Origin: Kolteria novifilia
Lineage (GTDB): Bacteria > Planctomycetota > Planctomycetia > Kolteriales > Kolteriaceae
Direction: 5' to 3'
Length of the DNA: 64,000 nt
Assembly (NCBI GenBank): GCA_007748055.1
Contig: CP036279.1
Coordinates: forward strand, 3,782,001-3,846,000
Both the position numbers and the translations under genes were made by a program. Below the pieces are notes generated by a model. That model searched no databases. It had not been told where the DNA came from and saw only the letters and a program-made list of their open reading frames with translations. Below are positions 53,001-62,326 of the stretch, one piece after another (the stretch's first letter is position 1; each line of letters opens with the position of its first letter).

Positions 53001-53635
53001 CGCGCCTTGCCGGCTTGACTGCGCAGGCCCCGAAGTTGTTTGTCGACCTCTTCCCAGATGTCCTGGGCGCGGACGAGATTCTGTTCCACGCGGTCGAGTC
53101 GGCGAAGGCATTCGATCTTCTTGGCGCGAAACCGGCTCGTCCCGGCCGCTTCCTCGAAGATCTGCCGGCGGTCCTTGGTCGAAGCTTGAAGCATGCGCTC
53201 GACCTTGCCCTGCTCGATGATGCAGTAGGTCGACGCCCCCGCCCCGGTACCGAGGAAGAGTTCGCGGATGTCGCGCAGGCGCGCGAGTCGGTTGTTGATG
53301 AGGTATTCGCCTTCCCCGCTTCGATAGACGCGGCGGGTCAGGACGACCTCGTCGCTCTCGACGGGAAGGTAGCGGCGGGAATTGTCCAGGCAGAGGGAAA
53401 CTTCGCCGAGGCCGAGGCTCCGGCGGGTGGAGGAACCGTTGAAGATGACGTCGGCCATCTCCTTGCCGCGAAGGCTCTTGGCGCTTTGTTCGCCGAGAAT
53501 CCAGCGAATCGCGTCGACGACGTTGCTCTTCCCGCTGCCGTTGGGACCAACGATCCCGGTGACGCCGTCCCCGAAGCCAAAGCGCGTCTTGTCGGCGAAG
53601 CTCTTGAAGCCGACGAGTTGGAGCCATTTGAGCAT
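50015..53635 (-). CDS. smc: Chromosome segregation protein SMC
   Basis: 1206 residues. N-terminal head: Walker [20 protein letters not shown]. Two long coiled coils flank a central hinge (about 500-680, [20 protein letters not shown]). The C-terminal head has the ABC signature [19 protein letters not shown], Walker [18 protein letters not shown] and a switch His in [10 protein letters not shown]. Forms the condensin-like complex with ScpA/ScpB, which organises the chromosome; neither is adjacent. The start at 53635 gives [17 protein letters not shown], the usual N-terminus. Its size is typical. Confidence 0.97.
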   Translation of the reverse strand: MLKWLQLVGFKSFADKTRFGFGDGVTGIVGPNGSGKSNVVDAIRWILGEQSAKSLRGKEMADVIFNGSSTRRSLGLGEVSLCLDNSRRYLPVESDEVVLTRRVYRSGEGEYLINNRLARLRDIRELFLGTGAGASTYCIIEQGKVERMLQASTKDRRQIFEEAAGTSRFRAKKIECLRRLDRVEQNLVRAQDIWEEVDKQLRGLRSQAGKARRYKEMSDRLRELRLQVGAANFYEQSRELKAIEDQLGGADEETTKSEERLKESQRRFRELDETLTGQEEAIREVTERLSAVREQTATLESAVASDRSRHEELSAETNDGFLQLRSLRLRANQARVEHRQHREQVATETTRRGEAAEELQRLQQEAKQRSQELEQATKRLEEDRAKSDEVIKRLARFENEQSAIESQLAILWQQSERLAEKYADYDTGIRRLQREQTLLRPQALAVEAQVGRLRNQGGTLRRDHKRLLEQRSDLLDRLAHLRDRRTALSSRAEVLENLAVRHEGFEGGVRQALNRKAAGQEIWRPVLGVLAECLEVDSDHADLVELALGPRAQALIVRSTEELSDELLHAARELNGRVPFLLIDDGSGDHLDVFPDEMDALCLADLIRCADELRPLVERLLGTTFVADDLASARDAASRFADLRFITPQGDLLEPGGCLSVGPLHRSQGLLLRAAERREIKGDIEKTEEEIRVEEVALARLDASIDEMESTLSLQDVLESTLSEQARHFASVLGRNVDRCQELSRSRKAAARERAENDRELDQVNQQSDDVEKRIAESHDQLAAFSSGMSRTEQGVEELRAQMAELNATISDRKLEFAKAEQRLASLSAGLDQVAAAEVQRQQELQDHLARLQTARSRGEAVEARLLLNTAALAELYHQKDGIASVNGFDPARVAKMREERRVLSASIESDRTALDQLRSRHHKAELRLTEVRMRRDNLVARLSEDYDIDASTLIGADYEPPTEPLDEARSEIDQLTAKISKLGTVNTAAVEQLDDLEERSGTLRHQLDDLQAAKKHLDSVIARINEESRRLFLDTFETVREHFQDLFRKLFGGGKADLLLEDDADVLEGGIDIIARPPGKEPRSISLLSGGEKTMTAVAMLMALFRSKPSPFCVLDEVDAALDEANIGRFTEMLREFLDQSQFIIVTHSKTTMANTDVLHGVTQREPGISTRVSVRLEDIGQDGRISDEAGAEEEVESAAEESSS

Positions 53636-53918
53636 GCAACCACCAACGCCGCTTTGCGTCCGCTCTTGGCGCGGCGCGTTGGACGAGATTCCTCAGGATT
53701 AGCAAACGAACGAGAGTTCTTTCAACGTCTGAACTTCGGCCGAGGTAGGTCTCAACCTCTTCTCACGGGCTGTCAAGCAGCCCATGGCACCCGAAGACGC
53801 ACTAGTGCTGCGTCAAACGCGAGATCTCGGGTTGTGAATCCACGATCACTTCTCACTGGCCGACAAGCAGCCAGTGCCACCCAACCTTTTGGTTCTGACA
53901 AAGCACTAGGACCAATAC
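53636..53918. repeat. Repeat-rich gap with two hairpins and a MITE-like element
   Basis: Contains the MITE-like element at 53803-53908 (annotated separately) and just before it a truncated relative: hairpin CACGGGCTG-TCAAG-CAGCCCATG (53764-53786) followed by GCACCCGAAGACGCACTA. No gene on either strand. Confidence 0.7.
53803..53908. mobile_element. MITE-like element, copy 2
   Basis: 106 bp. Left end TAGTGCTGCGTCAA (53803-53816); the right end reversed reads TAGTGCTTTGTCA (53896-53908), 11 of 13 positions matching. Inside is the hairpin CACTGGCCG-ACAAG-CAGCCAGTG (53854-53876) followed by CCACCC. Same design as the element at 23317-23416. Confidence 0.65.
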
Positions 53919-55721
53919 CTAGTCGGCGAAGCGGCGAAAGATGTTGAACCGGGAGCGTTTCGGCTTTTCCTCTTCCACGTCCTCGTCCTCATCAGGCTTG
54001 GAAGCCGTAGTCATTTTAGGCTTTGATGAAGCCGAATTCGAATCCGTGACCCGGAAAAGGCTCGGGGCGTCGCCGTCAAGAGTGGAACGACCCTCGCGAC
54101 CCCTATCTCCGCCAATCGCGGCCAGTCGGGACAGGGAGATACTCTTAGGCAGCGTGTTGATTTCCAATCGTCCAGGAAGATTGCCCGTCTCCGAGGCCTG
54201 TTGCAGCATCGCCACGACGTCGGGGTACGTTCCACCAAGTTCGACGATCTTCTCGATCACCTCCCCCACCTGAAGGCTGCTGACCGCGCGCTGCTCGATG
54301 GTGCCCTTGGGACCAGGGCGAAACGAGGCGAGATGGATCTCCTTGTTGTCCGCACCCGCATTCAGAAGTATGAATTTCCCGGCTCGCAGACTAAGCGGGG
54401 TCCGGAGCTGATGGTTCGAGTTGAACAGCACGATTTCACGCCGAAAGTTCCGCGAAAGGTGGATCATCGGCGAGACTTCCGAAGGAACTCGGTGCAGGCT
54501 GAACTCCTCGCCCACGTTCTTTCCCCGGACGTTCGGATCGAAGCGATCGAGTGCCAGGAGAGCCCGAAAGGCTCCGTAGCGAGTTTCGGCGCTCTCGGTC
54601 TTCATCAACTCGCTCAACTCCATCCTGCTGATGGGGTGATCGAGAGCGACGAGGGCCGAGAGAGCGTAAGCACGATAGAGCGGATCGCTCTTGGCGAGTT
54701 CCGCGAGGACCTGCACGCCGGAGCCATCCCCCAAGTACGCTAGCGACTGGGCCGAGGCGAACTTGACGTGTTGGTTCTTGGACTTAAGCCCATCCTTGAG
54801 AACCGGGCTCGAGACTCGGCCCAAGGCTTCGAGCCGTAGCGCGGCCTCGAGCGCCCATTCGGGCCGGTTGAGCCGATCGGCCAATTCCTCTTGCAAGCGA
54901 TGGCGAAAGGTTTCGGAGCGGCTGATCGGGATCCGGCGGACGACGTGCAGAAAGCGGTCGATGTCGTAGCGGTAGCGGGAATCGAGCTTCAACTCGATGA
55001 TCTTTTCGTCCTTCGCGGTGGCAAGTCCTTCGCGAATCCCCTGCCCTGGCGAGTGAAAGCGTTCGTTGATCTTGACCGCCAGCATTCGCGTCAGCCGGGC
55101 GGAGCGATCCTCCCGATCGAGAATGACGCGAAAGTTGCGATCAATTTTGGAGCGGCCCTGACCGAGGATCTTGCCCTTCTTGAGCGATCCGTCATCGGCG
55201 TCACCCCAGACGAGGATCGGCCCCCCAACCGTCATCAGAGAGTCGCCGCCGATAGCGGCTTTGCTTTGGGTCACGAATTGTTCGGAGAGTTCGGCCTCGA
55301 GCAGTCGTCCGCCTTGGAGACTCGACGCGGGATCACCCGGGGGAACGTAGACCTCGACGTCGATCGGGTCGCCCTTGCGAGCGCCTGGCGGAATGAAGGC
55401 CCGCAGCAACACCACCGCGGTCGACTTGCTGGCGAGCACATGCTCGGTTTTGACCACGTTGCGTTTGCGCATGATCTCCATGATGCGGTCGCGAACCTGG
55501 TTGGCGGGGGGATCGCTGCCGGTGCCATTGAGGCCGACGACCAGGCCGAGGCCTTCGACCTTGATCGGCAGCAGACCTTCCATGCTGGTGCGATCACCAA
55601 CCATCGGATAGTCGAGGGGGCCCTTCTCGGAAGCGGCCAGGACCGTGGTCGCGAGCCATCCCGCGAGGGCCATCGCGCCCATACCATGAGCAACCGAACG
55701 AACCGGGCCTCCATGCCGCAT
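53919..55721 (-). CDS. FlgI-like P-ring protein with an inserted HEAT-type region
   Basis: 600 residues from the ATG at 55721 (MRHGGPVRSVAHGMGAMALA) with GGGAGA upstream; a signal peptide follows. The N-terminal half matches FlgI: VEGLGLVVGLNGTGSD, AFIPPGARKGDPIDVEV, SSLQGGRLLEAELSE. About residues 290-400 are helical repeats of HEAT type (PEWALEAALRLEALGRVSSP; NQHVKFASAQSLAYLGDGSG; YRAYALSALVALDHPISRME). A short FlgI-like end returns near 515 (VGEVIEKIVELGGTYPDVVA), before a low-complexity tail. FlgI forms the periplasmic P-ring; the insert could bind partners. Nearest flagellar gene in the window is 25 kb away. Confidence 0.8.
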   Translation of the reverse strand: MRHGGPVRSVAHGMGAMALAGWLATTVLAASEKGPLDYPMVGDRTSMEGLLPIKVEGLGLVVGLNGTGSDPPANQVRDRIMEIMRKRNVVKTEHVLASKSTAVVLLRAFIPPGARKGDPIDVEVYVPPGDPASSLQGGRLLEAELSEQFVTQSKAAIGGDSLMTVGGPILVWGDADDGSLKKGKILGQGRSKIDRNFRVILDREDRSARLTRMLAVKINERFHSPGQGIREGLATAKDEKIIELKLDSRYRYDIDRFLHVVRRIPISRSETFRHRLQEELADRLNRPEWALEAALRLEALGRVSSPVLKDGLKSKNQHVKFASAQSLAYLGDGSGVQVLAELAKSDPLYRAYALSALVALDHPISRMELSELMKTESAETRYGAFRALLALDRFDPNVRGKNVGEEFSLHRVPSEVSPMIHLSRNFRREIVLFNSNHQLRTPLSLRAGKFILLNAGADNKEIHLASFRPGPKGTIEQRAVSSLQVGEVIEKIVELGGTYPDVVAMLQQASETGNLPGRLEINTLPKSISLSRLAAIGGDRGREGRSTLDGDAPSLFRVTDSNSASSKPKMTTASKPDEDEDVEEEKPKRSRFNIFRRFAD

Positions 55722-55975
55722 CGAAGATCTCCCTATCGCATCTGAGGACACGCAAAGTCGTCGGCCCGATTCACCATCGAGGCCACACGGTGCGTTGGAT
55801 GTCGATCTAGCTTGAGGTTCGCCGACCAAACCGTCCGTCGCGAGAATCCCCCAAGATCAGCCGCAATAGATCCTTGGAGCGATTGAGTCAAGCCGGTCCG
55901 AACCTTGTCGGGCTCCGGAGCGCCCGTAGATTGAAAACGACGGGGAAGAAAGACCCAACACACGACTCATTGCTG

Positions 55976-57085
55976 ATGGAGGCCGCTTTGGAGACGGTCG
56001 TGCCGGTCGATTTGGCCGAGCGAAGCTACGAAATTCACATTGGACGCGACCGACTTGACGGCCTCGGCAACCTGGTGAAGCAACGGATCCGTGGACAGCG
56101 GATTCTCCTGGTTAGCGACACCAACGTCGCGCCCCTTCACGGCGGGCGAGCGATCAAGTCGCTCCGGGAAGCGGGCCTGGAAGCCCATCTGGCCGTCATT
56201 CCCGCCGGAGAAGGCTCCAAGACGCTCCAGCACTACTCCCAACTGCTCGACACGCTGGTCGCGATCAAGGCGGACCGTCACTCGGCGGTCGTCGCTCTCG
56301 GTGGTGGCGTCGTGGGCGATCTCGCCGGCTTCGTGGCCGCGTCCTACGCCCGCGGGATCGACTTCGTCCAAGTGCCGACGACGCTGCTGGCGATGGTCGA
56401 CGCCTCCGTGGGGGGCAAGGTCGCCGTCGATCACCCCCGAGCCAAGAACATGATCGGCGCCTTCCATCAGCCGACGCTGGTCGTCTGCGATTTGGCACTG
56501 CTGGACAGCTTGCCCGAGCGGGATTTCCGGGCGGGCCTGGCCGAAGTGGTCAAATACGGCGTGATCATGGACGAGGAGTTCTTCGCCTGGCTCGAAGAGA
56601 CGACGCCGGCGATCGTGGCGAAGCAGGCCGACGTCCTCGGGCGAATCGTCACGCGCAGCTGCCAGCTCAAGGCCCAAGTCGTGGCCGAGGACGAACGCGA
56701 GACCTCCGGCCGGCGCGCGATCCTCAACTACGGGCATACCTACGCCCATTCTTTTGAGACGGCGTCGGACTATTCGCTGATGCTGCACGGCGAGGCGGTC
56801 GCGGTCGGGATGGTGGCGGCGGCCAAGTTGGCCGAGATGCTCGATCGATGTGACCCCTCGCTCAACCAGCGACAAAAGACGCTCTGGTCGACGCTCGGAT
56901 TGCCGATCCGTTTGCCTCGCCCCTTCCATCCCGGCGAGTTGCTGGGGATCATGTACAGTGACAAGAAGACGGTGGGCGGCAAGCTGCGACTGGTGCTGCC
57001 CACGAAGATCGGCCATGTCGATACCGTCAAGGATGTCGACCCGGAAATGGTCGAGCGTTCGATGCTAGAGGTGATCAGCGGATGA
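55976..57085 (+). CDS. aroB: 3-dehydroquinate synthase AroB
   Basis: 369 residues. Second step of the shikimate pathway. NAD-binding ALGGGVVGDLAGFVAASY, VPTTLLAMVDASVGGK, KNMIGAFHQP, and the metal ligands in NYGHTYAHSFE and HGEAVAVGM. The ATG at 55976 is used; upstream in-frame TTG/CTG codons are alternatives of similar length. Its stop overlaps the next gene by ATGA. Confidence 0.96.
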   Translation: MEAALETVVPVDLAERSYEIHIGRDRLDGLGNLVKQRIRGQRILLVSDTNVAPLHGGRAIKSLREAGLEAHLAVIPAGEGSKTLQHYSQLLDTLVAIKADRHSAVVALGGGVVGDLAGFVAASYARGIDFVQVPTTLLAMVDASVGGKVAVDHPRAKNMIGAFHQPTLVVCDLALLDSLPERDFRAGLAEVVKYGVIMDEEFFAWLEETTPAIVAKQADVLGRIVTRSCQLKAQVVAEDERETSGRRAILNYGHTYAHSFETASDYSLMLHGEAVAVGMVAAAKLAEMLDRCDPSLNQRQKTLWSTLGLPIRLPRPFHPGELLGIMYSDKKTVGGKLRLVLPTKIGHVDTVKDVDPEMVERSMLEVISG

Positions 57086-57996
57086 GTCGACGACCCGCGC
57101 GTCCAGAGGAAACGGAGCATGCGGCCTTGGATCTACCCCACGAAGCGGATGACATCCAAGTCGATAACGCCCCGGTGCGCCGTCACCAACATCAGGATCT
57201 GACGATCGAGGGCTACTCGCGTGCCGCGGTGCAGACCTACTGGCGCGTCGTCGAGCTGAAGATCGGGTTCGATCTTGGGCTGCAACCCTGGTCCTTCATG
57301 ACGACGCCGACGTGGACGGTCAGTCACGCCCACATGGATCACATCGCGGCGCTTCCGGTTTACGTCGCGCGACGGCGTTTGATGCGGATGGCGCCGCCGA
57401 CGATCTATCTGCCGGCCTCGGCGGTCAATGACGTCAAGACGCTGCTCGGCGCCTATCAACGGCTCGATCGCGGTCGTCTTCCGTGCAATTTGGTTCCCTG
57501 CCGCGCCGACGAGGAGTTCGATCTCTCGCGGGAGCACGTCCTCTCTTCGTTCGCGACGAACCACACCATCCCGTCGCTCGGCTATACGGTTTGGGATCGG
57601 CGTAAGAAACTCAAGCAAGAGTACCTGGGGCTCGAAGGTCACGAGATCCGCGACCTAAGACTCTCGGGAGTCGACGTCACCCACGAGGTTCGCCTTCCAC
57701 TGGTGACCTTCATCGGCGACAGCAACCCGAGCGTCCTCGACACCAACCCCGACTGCTATCGCTCGCGTATTCTCATCCTCGAGATGACCTTCGTCGCCGC
57801 CGGCCATCGTCGCGAGAAGATTCATAAGTTCGGGCACATGCACTTGGACGACATCGTCGAGCGGGCCGATCGCTTCGAAAACGAACTGATCATCGCCAGT
57901 CACTTCAGCACGCGCTACCACGAACAGCAGATTCGCCGCATGGTCGAGCGTCGGCTTCCCGCCTCGCTTCGCGGGCGTCTGCTCTTGTGGATTTAG
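57082..57996 (+). CDS. MBL-fold metal-dependent hydrolase (tRNase Z-like)
   Basis: 304 residues, coupled to aroB by ATGA. The metallo-beta-lactamase motif is VSHAHMDHIAALPVY (H-x-H-x-D-H), with a further metal-ligand Asp in FIGDSNPSVLD and His residues in FGHMHLDDIV and ASHFSTRYHEQQI. The pattern H-x-H-x-D-H...D...H and the C-terminal HFSxRY resemble RNase Z/phosphodiesterase members. It lacks the usual RNase Z N-terminal GTG motif, so the substrate is uncertain. The first 45 residues are charged and not typical. Confidence 0.82.
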   Translation: MSRRPARPEETEHAALDLPHEADDIQVDNAPVRRHQHQDLTIEGYSRAAVQTYWRVVELKIGFDLGLQPWSFMTTPTWTVSHAHMDHIAALPVYVARRRLMRMAPPTIYLPASAVNDVKTLLGAYQRLDRGRLPCNLVPCRADEEFDLSREHVLSSFATNHTIPSLGYTVWDRRKKLKQEYLGLEGHEIRDLRLSGVDVTHEVRLPLVTFIGDSNPSVLDTNPDCYRSRILILEMTFVAAGHRREKIHKFGHMHLDDIVERADRFENELIIASHFSTRYHEQQIRRMVERRLPASLRGRLLLWI

Positions 57997-58170
57997 CGGC
58001 CCAACACCGACGCGAGGTGCTCTTCGAAAGCCGTTGGATCAGGGAGCGCGCCTCCCCAATCAGGCGCCGTCCCTCCTCGATCGCTTCTCGTTTGGCGCTG
58101 AAGACACCGATCGCCTCGTCCCCGAGGAGGAGGACCTACTTGTCGGCATGCCCCAACGAATGACTCGCCG
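57993..58170 (-). pseudogene. Possible remnant of a small gene, frameshifted
   Basis: Minus-strand frames give coding-like pieces in two phases: GDEAIGVFSAKREAIEEGRR in one, and GALPDPTAFEEHLASVLGR followed by a stop in the next. The first piece is similar to the 'GDEVVG-F-S--EAI-EG-R' ending seen in a family of small bacterial proteins (DUF5678-like in flavour). No intact start or frame joins them. I consider it a weak pseudogene call. Confidence 0.3.
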
Positions 58171-58519
58171 ATGGCCGGGCGAAAGTCGCGACCCCCCCCC
58201 GCGACAAGGTGTCGCGGTCATCAAGTCTCACGCGGCGGCGTTCGCGGATCGTTCCAGCCCCAATGGTACGACCCAACAACCACATCCCCATCTGGTTGAC
58301 GTGGAATTGAATCGTTTGCCTCTCCCACTGGAAACAAGTCAATCCGATCGTATCTACACTCTTGACCGAATACTCCCAGTAGCTCCCTTCGTGCTCAATC
58401 AACGGGCTCTAAGGGCGAATTGTGAAGACTTGTTGAAAATGGCCCCGCCACGTGGCCAGCTACTGTGCAGACGTTTAGAGTTGGGACTGTCGAGCTGCAC
58501 CCATTGGAGACTCCCCAAG
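58171..58519. other. Leader region of pstS
   Basis: About 350 bp with no gene. The sequence CTCTTGACCGAATACTCCC includes a TTGACC-like -35, but I find no matching -10 and no Pho-box-like direct repeats. The right edge has GGAG about 10 nt before the start at 58520. Confidence 0.45.
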
Positions 58520-59668
58520 ATGAAGGCCGGACGGCTCCTTCGAAACGCGATCGCGCTTGCGGCAGTTGTTTGCTGCTCATGCTCACAATCCGGCCCGCAA
58601 GAGAACGGCAATACCTATCAAGGGACCGGGGGAACCTTTCCCGCTCCCATCTACGATCGCTGGTTCGATGAGTTCAACGACCTTCGCCCCGAAGTGCTCG
58701 TTAGCTACCAGGCCCTCGGGAGCGGCGCCGGCATCGAACAGTTCATGAATCAGATGGTCAACTTCGGCGGCAGTGACGCCCCGATGTCGGACGAGCAGAT
58801 GGCGAAGGTGCCGCGAGGCGTCCAACTCCTGCCCGTCACCGCCGGCAACGTCTCCCTCGCCTACAACGTTCCTGGAGTCGGCGAGGGCCTGAAGCTCTCC
58901 CGCGAGGTCTATGCCGGGATCTACAACGGTGGCGTGACCCACTGGAACGACGAACGCATCGAGAAGGACAACCCCGACGTCGAGCTTCCCGACCTTCGAA
59001 TCATCCCCGTCTATCGCGCCGACGATAGCGGCACGACGTACGCGTTCTCCAATCATCTCAGCGCCGTCGACCCGCAATGGGCCAAGGAGGTGGGCCGAGG
59101 CTTGAGCGTCGATTGGCCGGTCGTCGGCATCGGCGGACGGGGCAACGGCGAGGTCGCCGGTCTCATCCAACGCAACACCGGAGCAATCGGCTACGTCGAA
59201 TCGAGTTACGCCAAGTTGGCCGGGATGCCTCGGGCCCACGTCCAGAACGCGGCCGGCAACTTCGTTCCCCCGACGGTCGAGAACGGCAAAGCGGCTCTGC
59301 AAGAGGTCAAGATCACCCCCGAGTTGCGGATTGAAGTTCCCGATCCTCAGGGGCAAAACTCCTACCCGATCGTCACCTTTACGTGGCTGTTGCTCTACGA
59401 GGAGTACGAGGAACTTCAGGAAGCGGTCCACCTCAAGGCCCTGATCCGCTATTGCATGACCGATGGCCAGCAGCACGCTGAACCGCTCGGCTACATACCG
59501 ATCCCCGAGCACGTCGCGACCGCGGTGCTCGAAGCGGTCGAAACCATCGGCCAGTCCAAGACGGAAAAGAGTCCCGATTCCACCAAGGACAAGGCGGACG
59601 CTGCCGCACCGCCAGCCAAAAAGGCGCCCTCGAAGAAGGCCGACGCCAAGCAACCCGCCAGCAAGTAG
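58520..59668 (+). CDS. pstS: Phosphate ABC transporter substrate-binding protein PstS
   Basis: 382 residues. Lipoprotein signal with lipobox Cys (IALAAVVCCSCSQSG). Mature PstS-like: GTGGTFPAPIYDRWF, NFGGSDAPMSD, LAYNVPGV, GIYNGGVTHWND, YRADDSGTTYAFSNHL and NTGAIGYVESSYAK bind phosphate. It captures phosphate for the Pst importer. The C-terminus carries an unusual Lys/Ala/Pro-rich tail (PAKKAPSKKADAKQPASK). PstC/A/B are not in the window. Confidence 0.93.
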   Translation: MKAGRLLRNAIALAAVVCCSCSQSGPQENGNTYQGTGGTFPAPIYDRWFDEFNDLRPEVLVSYQALGSGAGIEQFMNQMVNFGGSDAPMSDEQMAKVPRGVQLLPVTAGNVSLAYNVPGVGEGLKLSREVYAGIYNGGVTHWNDERIEKDNPDVELPDLRIIPVYRADDSGTTYAFSNHLSAVDPQWAKEVGRGLSVDWPVVGIGGRGNGEVAGLIQRNTGAIGYVESSYAKLAGMPRAHVQNAAGNFVPPTVENGKAALQEVKITPELRIEVPDPQGQNSYPIVTFTWLLLYEEYEELQEAVHLKALIRYCMTDGQQHAEPLGYIPIPEHVATAVLEAVETIGQSKTEKSPDSTKDKADAAAPPAKKAPSKKADAKQPASK

Positions 59669-59822
59669 ACCACCCGAACGCTACCTCGGGCGTCGGATGA
59701 TGGGACGAGCGCCAGAGTGGGTTTGTAGATGAAACCTACGCTCGCGTGGCAAGACGCAAGACGTCTGGCCCGCGGGCGTCTGCCGGCGCCAACGAGAGCA
59801 TGTCACCCTTCGCCACGGCTGG

Positions 59823-60848
59823 CTACTGAGGTTTGATCCCGGAGATGTGACCTTCGGTGGGACTCGACGCGGTCGCGTAGAGCTTCTTCGGAATCCGCCC
59901 CGCCAGATACGCGAGCCGCCCCGCTTCACAAGCATGTCGCATCGCGTGCGCCATCCGGATCGGATCCTGGGCGTGCGCGATTCCCGTGTTGAGCAAGACG
60001 CCGGCGCAACCGAGTTCCATCGCGATCGCGACGTCGCTCGCGGTCCCGACCCCCGCGTCGCAGATAACCGGAACCTTCGCCTCTTCGAGAATGATCCGAA
60101 TATTGTTTGGGTTGAGCACCCCCTGCCCGCTGCCGATCGGACTTCCCGCCGGCATCACGCTCGCCACTCCCGCCCCCTCCAAGCGACGCGCCATGACCGG
60201 ATCGTCGGAGGTGTAGCAAAGGACGGTGAACCCTTCCTCGACCAACAGTTCGGCGGCGCGAAGCGTCGCCAGTGGATCGGGCAAGAGCGTGCGTTCGTCC
60301 GCCAGGACCTCGAGCTTGACGAGGTTGGTCCCCAGAACCTCCCGGCTCAGGCGAGCGTAGCGCACCGCGTCTTCGGCGCTGTAGCAACCCGCGGTATTGG
60401 GCAAGATCAGGCAGCGGTCGCGATCGATGTAGTCGAGCAGCGACTCCGATCCGCGATCCCGCAGGTTGACCCGCCGAACCGCCACCGTCACGCACTCGGT
60501 CTGGCTCGCTTCCAGGCAAGTCTTCATCTGGGCGAACGTGGCATACTTGCCGGTACCGACGAAGAGGCGGCTGTGAAAGACGTGGTCCCCGAGACGAAGC
60601 GGCTCGTCCAAATCCGAGTCACTCGGGGCTTCCGGCGAATCGACCGACCCACCTCCCACGAGCGTCACGATTTCGAGCTGGTCGCCGGTCTCCAAGCGGC
60701 ATGCCTGGTAGTGCTGCTTCGGCACGATCTCGAGATTGCGTTCGACGGCGACCTGATCGCGAGGTAAATCCAGCGTTCGCAGAAGATCCTCGAGCGAGCA
60801 TCCGTCGGGAACTTCGCGGGACTCACCGTTGACGGTGACGTTCATCAT
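59823..60848 (-). CDS. thiSG: ThiS-ThiG fusion: sulfur carrier and thiazole synthase
   Basis: 341 residues. Residues 1-70 are ThiS ([20 protein letters not shown] through [11 protein letters not shown]), with the Gly-Gly that is normally the free C-terminus embedded in the chain. A linker follows, then ThiG ([20 protein letters not shown]; Schiff-base Lys in [31 protein letters not shown]). ThiG makes the thiazole of thiamine from DXP, dehydroglycine and ThiS-bound sulfur. The ATG at 60848 has GCGAGG upstream. I see no TPP-riboswitch core in the leader. Confidence 0.92.
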   Translation of the reverse strand: MMNVTVNGESREVPDGCSLEDLLRTLDLPRDQVAVERNLEIVPKQHYQACRLETGDQLEIVTLVGGGSVDSPEAPSDSDLDEPLRLGDHVFHSRLFVGTGKYATFAQMKTCLEASQTECVTVAVRRVNLRDRGSESLLDYIDRDRCLILPNTAGCYSAEDAVRYARLSREVLGTNLVKLEVLADERTLLPDPLATLRAAELLVEEGFTVLCYTSDDPVMARRLEGAGVASVMPAGSPIGSGQGVLNPNNIRIILEEAKVPVICDAGVGTASDVAIAMELGCAGVLLNTGIAHAQDPIRMAHAMRHACEAGRLAYLAGRIPKKLYATASSPTEGHISGIKPQ

Positions 60849-61213
60849 CGAAACCTCGCACTGACAGGTCGTTCGAGAAATAGGCACTGGTTGAACACGT
60901 TGTCCGGCTCTCTCGCAGGGTGGGCTCGCGGCCCCCGAGCGTACTCGGAATACCGCCGCCTTCGGCCGAATCCTCTCCGCATGCCCACGCAAGCGTGAAT
61001 CCTCTCCGCATGCCCACGCAAGCGTGAATCCTCTCCGCATGCCCACGCAAGCGTGAATCCTCTCCGCATGCCCACGCAAGCCTGGGCATGGGCACCCGAA
61101 AGGCACCACCCGAGAGGGTACCGGAAAGCGCGGACGGCGGCGGGTGTCGAACGGATCGACGCCCCATCGACGCACGCGTTCAAATGCTCATTAAAGGCGA
61201 CGATCGGGGCTTG
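60849..61213. repeat. Intergenic region with a 29-bp tandem repeat
   Basis: The right part (60971-61086) holds four direct copies of a 29-bp unit beginning TCCTCTCCGCATGCCCACGC and ending AAGCGTGAA, without spacers; the last diverges into CCTGGGCATGGG. The core CCCACGCAAGCGTGAATC also occurs in a short array at 32781-32854. The left part is the leader of thiSG. Confidence 0.85.
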
Positions 61214-62308
61214 TCAACGCGGTGCGGGCGACCGAAGAGGCGCCATCAACGCCTCCATGCCCGCGGTGGGGACTTCCTTGAAGGTTCCGTCGGCGGCGCG
61301 GACAAGCAAGAGGGCTTCGACATCCGGCAGGCCGCTCAGCATGGCGAGCCCTTTCTCGGGGCCAAGCACCATCGCCGTGGTCGCCAACGCGTCGGCCAGA
61401 GCGCACGTTGGAGCCACGACGCTGACGCTGGCCAGATCGTGCGTGACCGGCTGCCCGTCGCGTGGATCGATGGTGTGGGAGAACCGCCGGCCATCCGCCT
61501 CGAAGACGTTGCGGTAGTCGCCCGATGTCGCCAAGGCGCGGTTGTTCAGCCGAATGATCTTGCCGACGCGTTGCCCTTCGGACGGACTCTTCGTGGGCGT
61601 CTCGATGCCGACAAGCCATGGACCTCCGCCGGGAGCGGCGCCACGGGCGACGACTTCTCCGCCAATCTCGACCAAATGACGCCGGTAAGCCCGCGACAGC
61701 AGAAACGTCGACACTTCGTCGACCGCGTACCCCTTGGCGATGGCGCTCAGGTCGACCCGAAGAGTGCCGACACTCTTGCGAAGCGACGCGGGACTGAGCC
61801 GCACCTCGAGCCGGTCGGAGCCGAGCGAATCGAGCAGTTCACCGATTTCCTCCTCCGTGGGCGGGTCATCGCGTCGGCCCTTGGCGCCGAATCCCCAGAG
61901 GTCGACCAGCGGACCGACCGTGACGTCGAACGCGCCACCACTTTGCTCGTGGATCCGTTTCGCCTCCTCGACCACCTTGGCGAAACCGAGAGAAACGTTG
62001 ACCCACTCGGTGGAGGTGGAGTTGTTGAACCGCGAAATCTCGCTTTCGGGGTCGTACGTCGACATCTGACGATTGATCTTCGCGAGGAGCTTGTCGATGG
62101 CCTTCTTGACGCGCAGTTTCTGTTTGGGGGAAACGTTCGCATCGAGCACGACCCGATAGGTCGTTCCCATCGTTTCGCCCTCGACCACGACCGGTTCGGG
62201 TTTGGAACGAGGAGTGATGGCGCGAAAGGCCACGGCGCCGAGCATGAAGACCAGCAGCGCGAGCAGGACCTTGTTCGGTCGTCGCTTCGATGGATCGGTC
62301 AACGGCAT
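61214..62308 (-). CDS. apbE: FAD:protein FMN transferase ApbE
   Basis: 364 residues. N-terminal membrane anchor (VLLALLVFMLGAVAFRA), then the ApbE motifs: GETMGTTYRVVLDA, GGAFDVTVGPLVDLWGFG, VDLSAIAKGYAVDEV, VEIGGEVVARG and TIDPRDGQPV. It attaches FMN covalently to Thr/Ser of membrane or periplasmic proteins such as NqrB/C or RnfG-like targets; none is in the window. Ends near thiSG, on the same strand but with a 365-bp repeat-filled gap. Confidence 0.94.
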   Translation of the reverse strand: MPLTDPSKRRPNKVLLALLVFMLGAVAFRAITPRSKPEPVVVEGETMGTTYRVVLDANVSPKQKLRVKKAIDKLLAKINRQMSTYDPESEISRFNNSTSTEWVNVSLGFAKVVEEAKRIHEQSGGAFDVTVGPLVDLWGFGAKGRRDDPPTEEEIGELLDSLGSDRLEVRLSPASLRKSVGTLRVDLSAIAKGYAVDEVSTFLLSRAYRRHLVEIGGEVVARGAAPGGGPWLVGIETPTKSPSEGQRVGKIIRLNNRALATSGDYRNVFEADGRRFSHTIDPRDGQPVTHDLASVSVVAPTCALADALATTAMVLGPEKGLAMLSGLPDVEALLLVRAADGTFKEVPTAGMEALMAPLRSPAPR

Positions 62309-62326
62309 GGTCGGTTCCCACGAGTG

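Noticed and set aside
58171-58519. Pho box upstream of pstS
   Set aside because: No pair of 7-bp direct repeats at 11-bp spacing is visible; only a weak TTGACC word.
60849-60970. TPP riboswitch before thiSG
   Set aside because: The leader lacks the CUGAGA and ACCUGAUC core sequences of the THI element on the relevant strand.
60971-61086. Possible CRISPR array (29-bp direct repeats)
   Set aside because: The units are directly adjacent with no unique spacers, and no cas genes are near. The 33-bp array at 41519 fails for the same reason.
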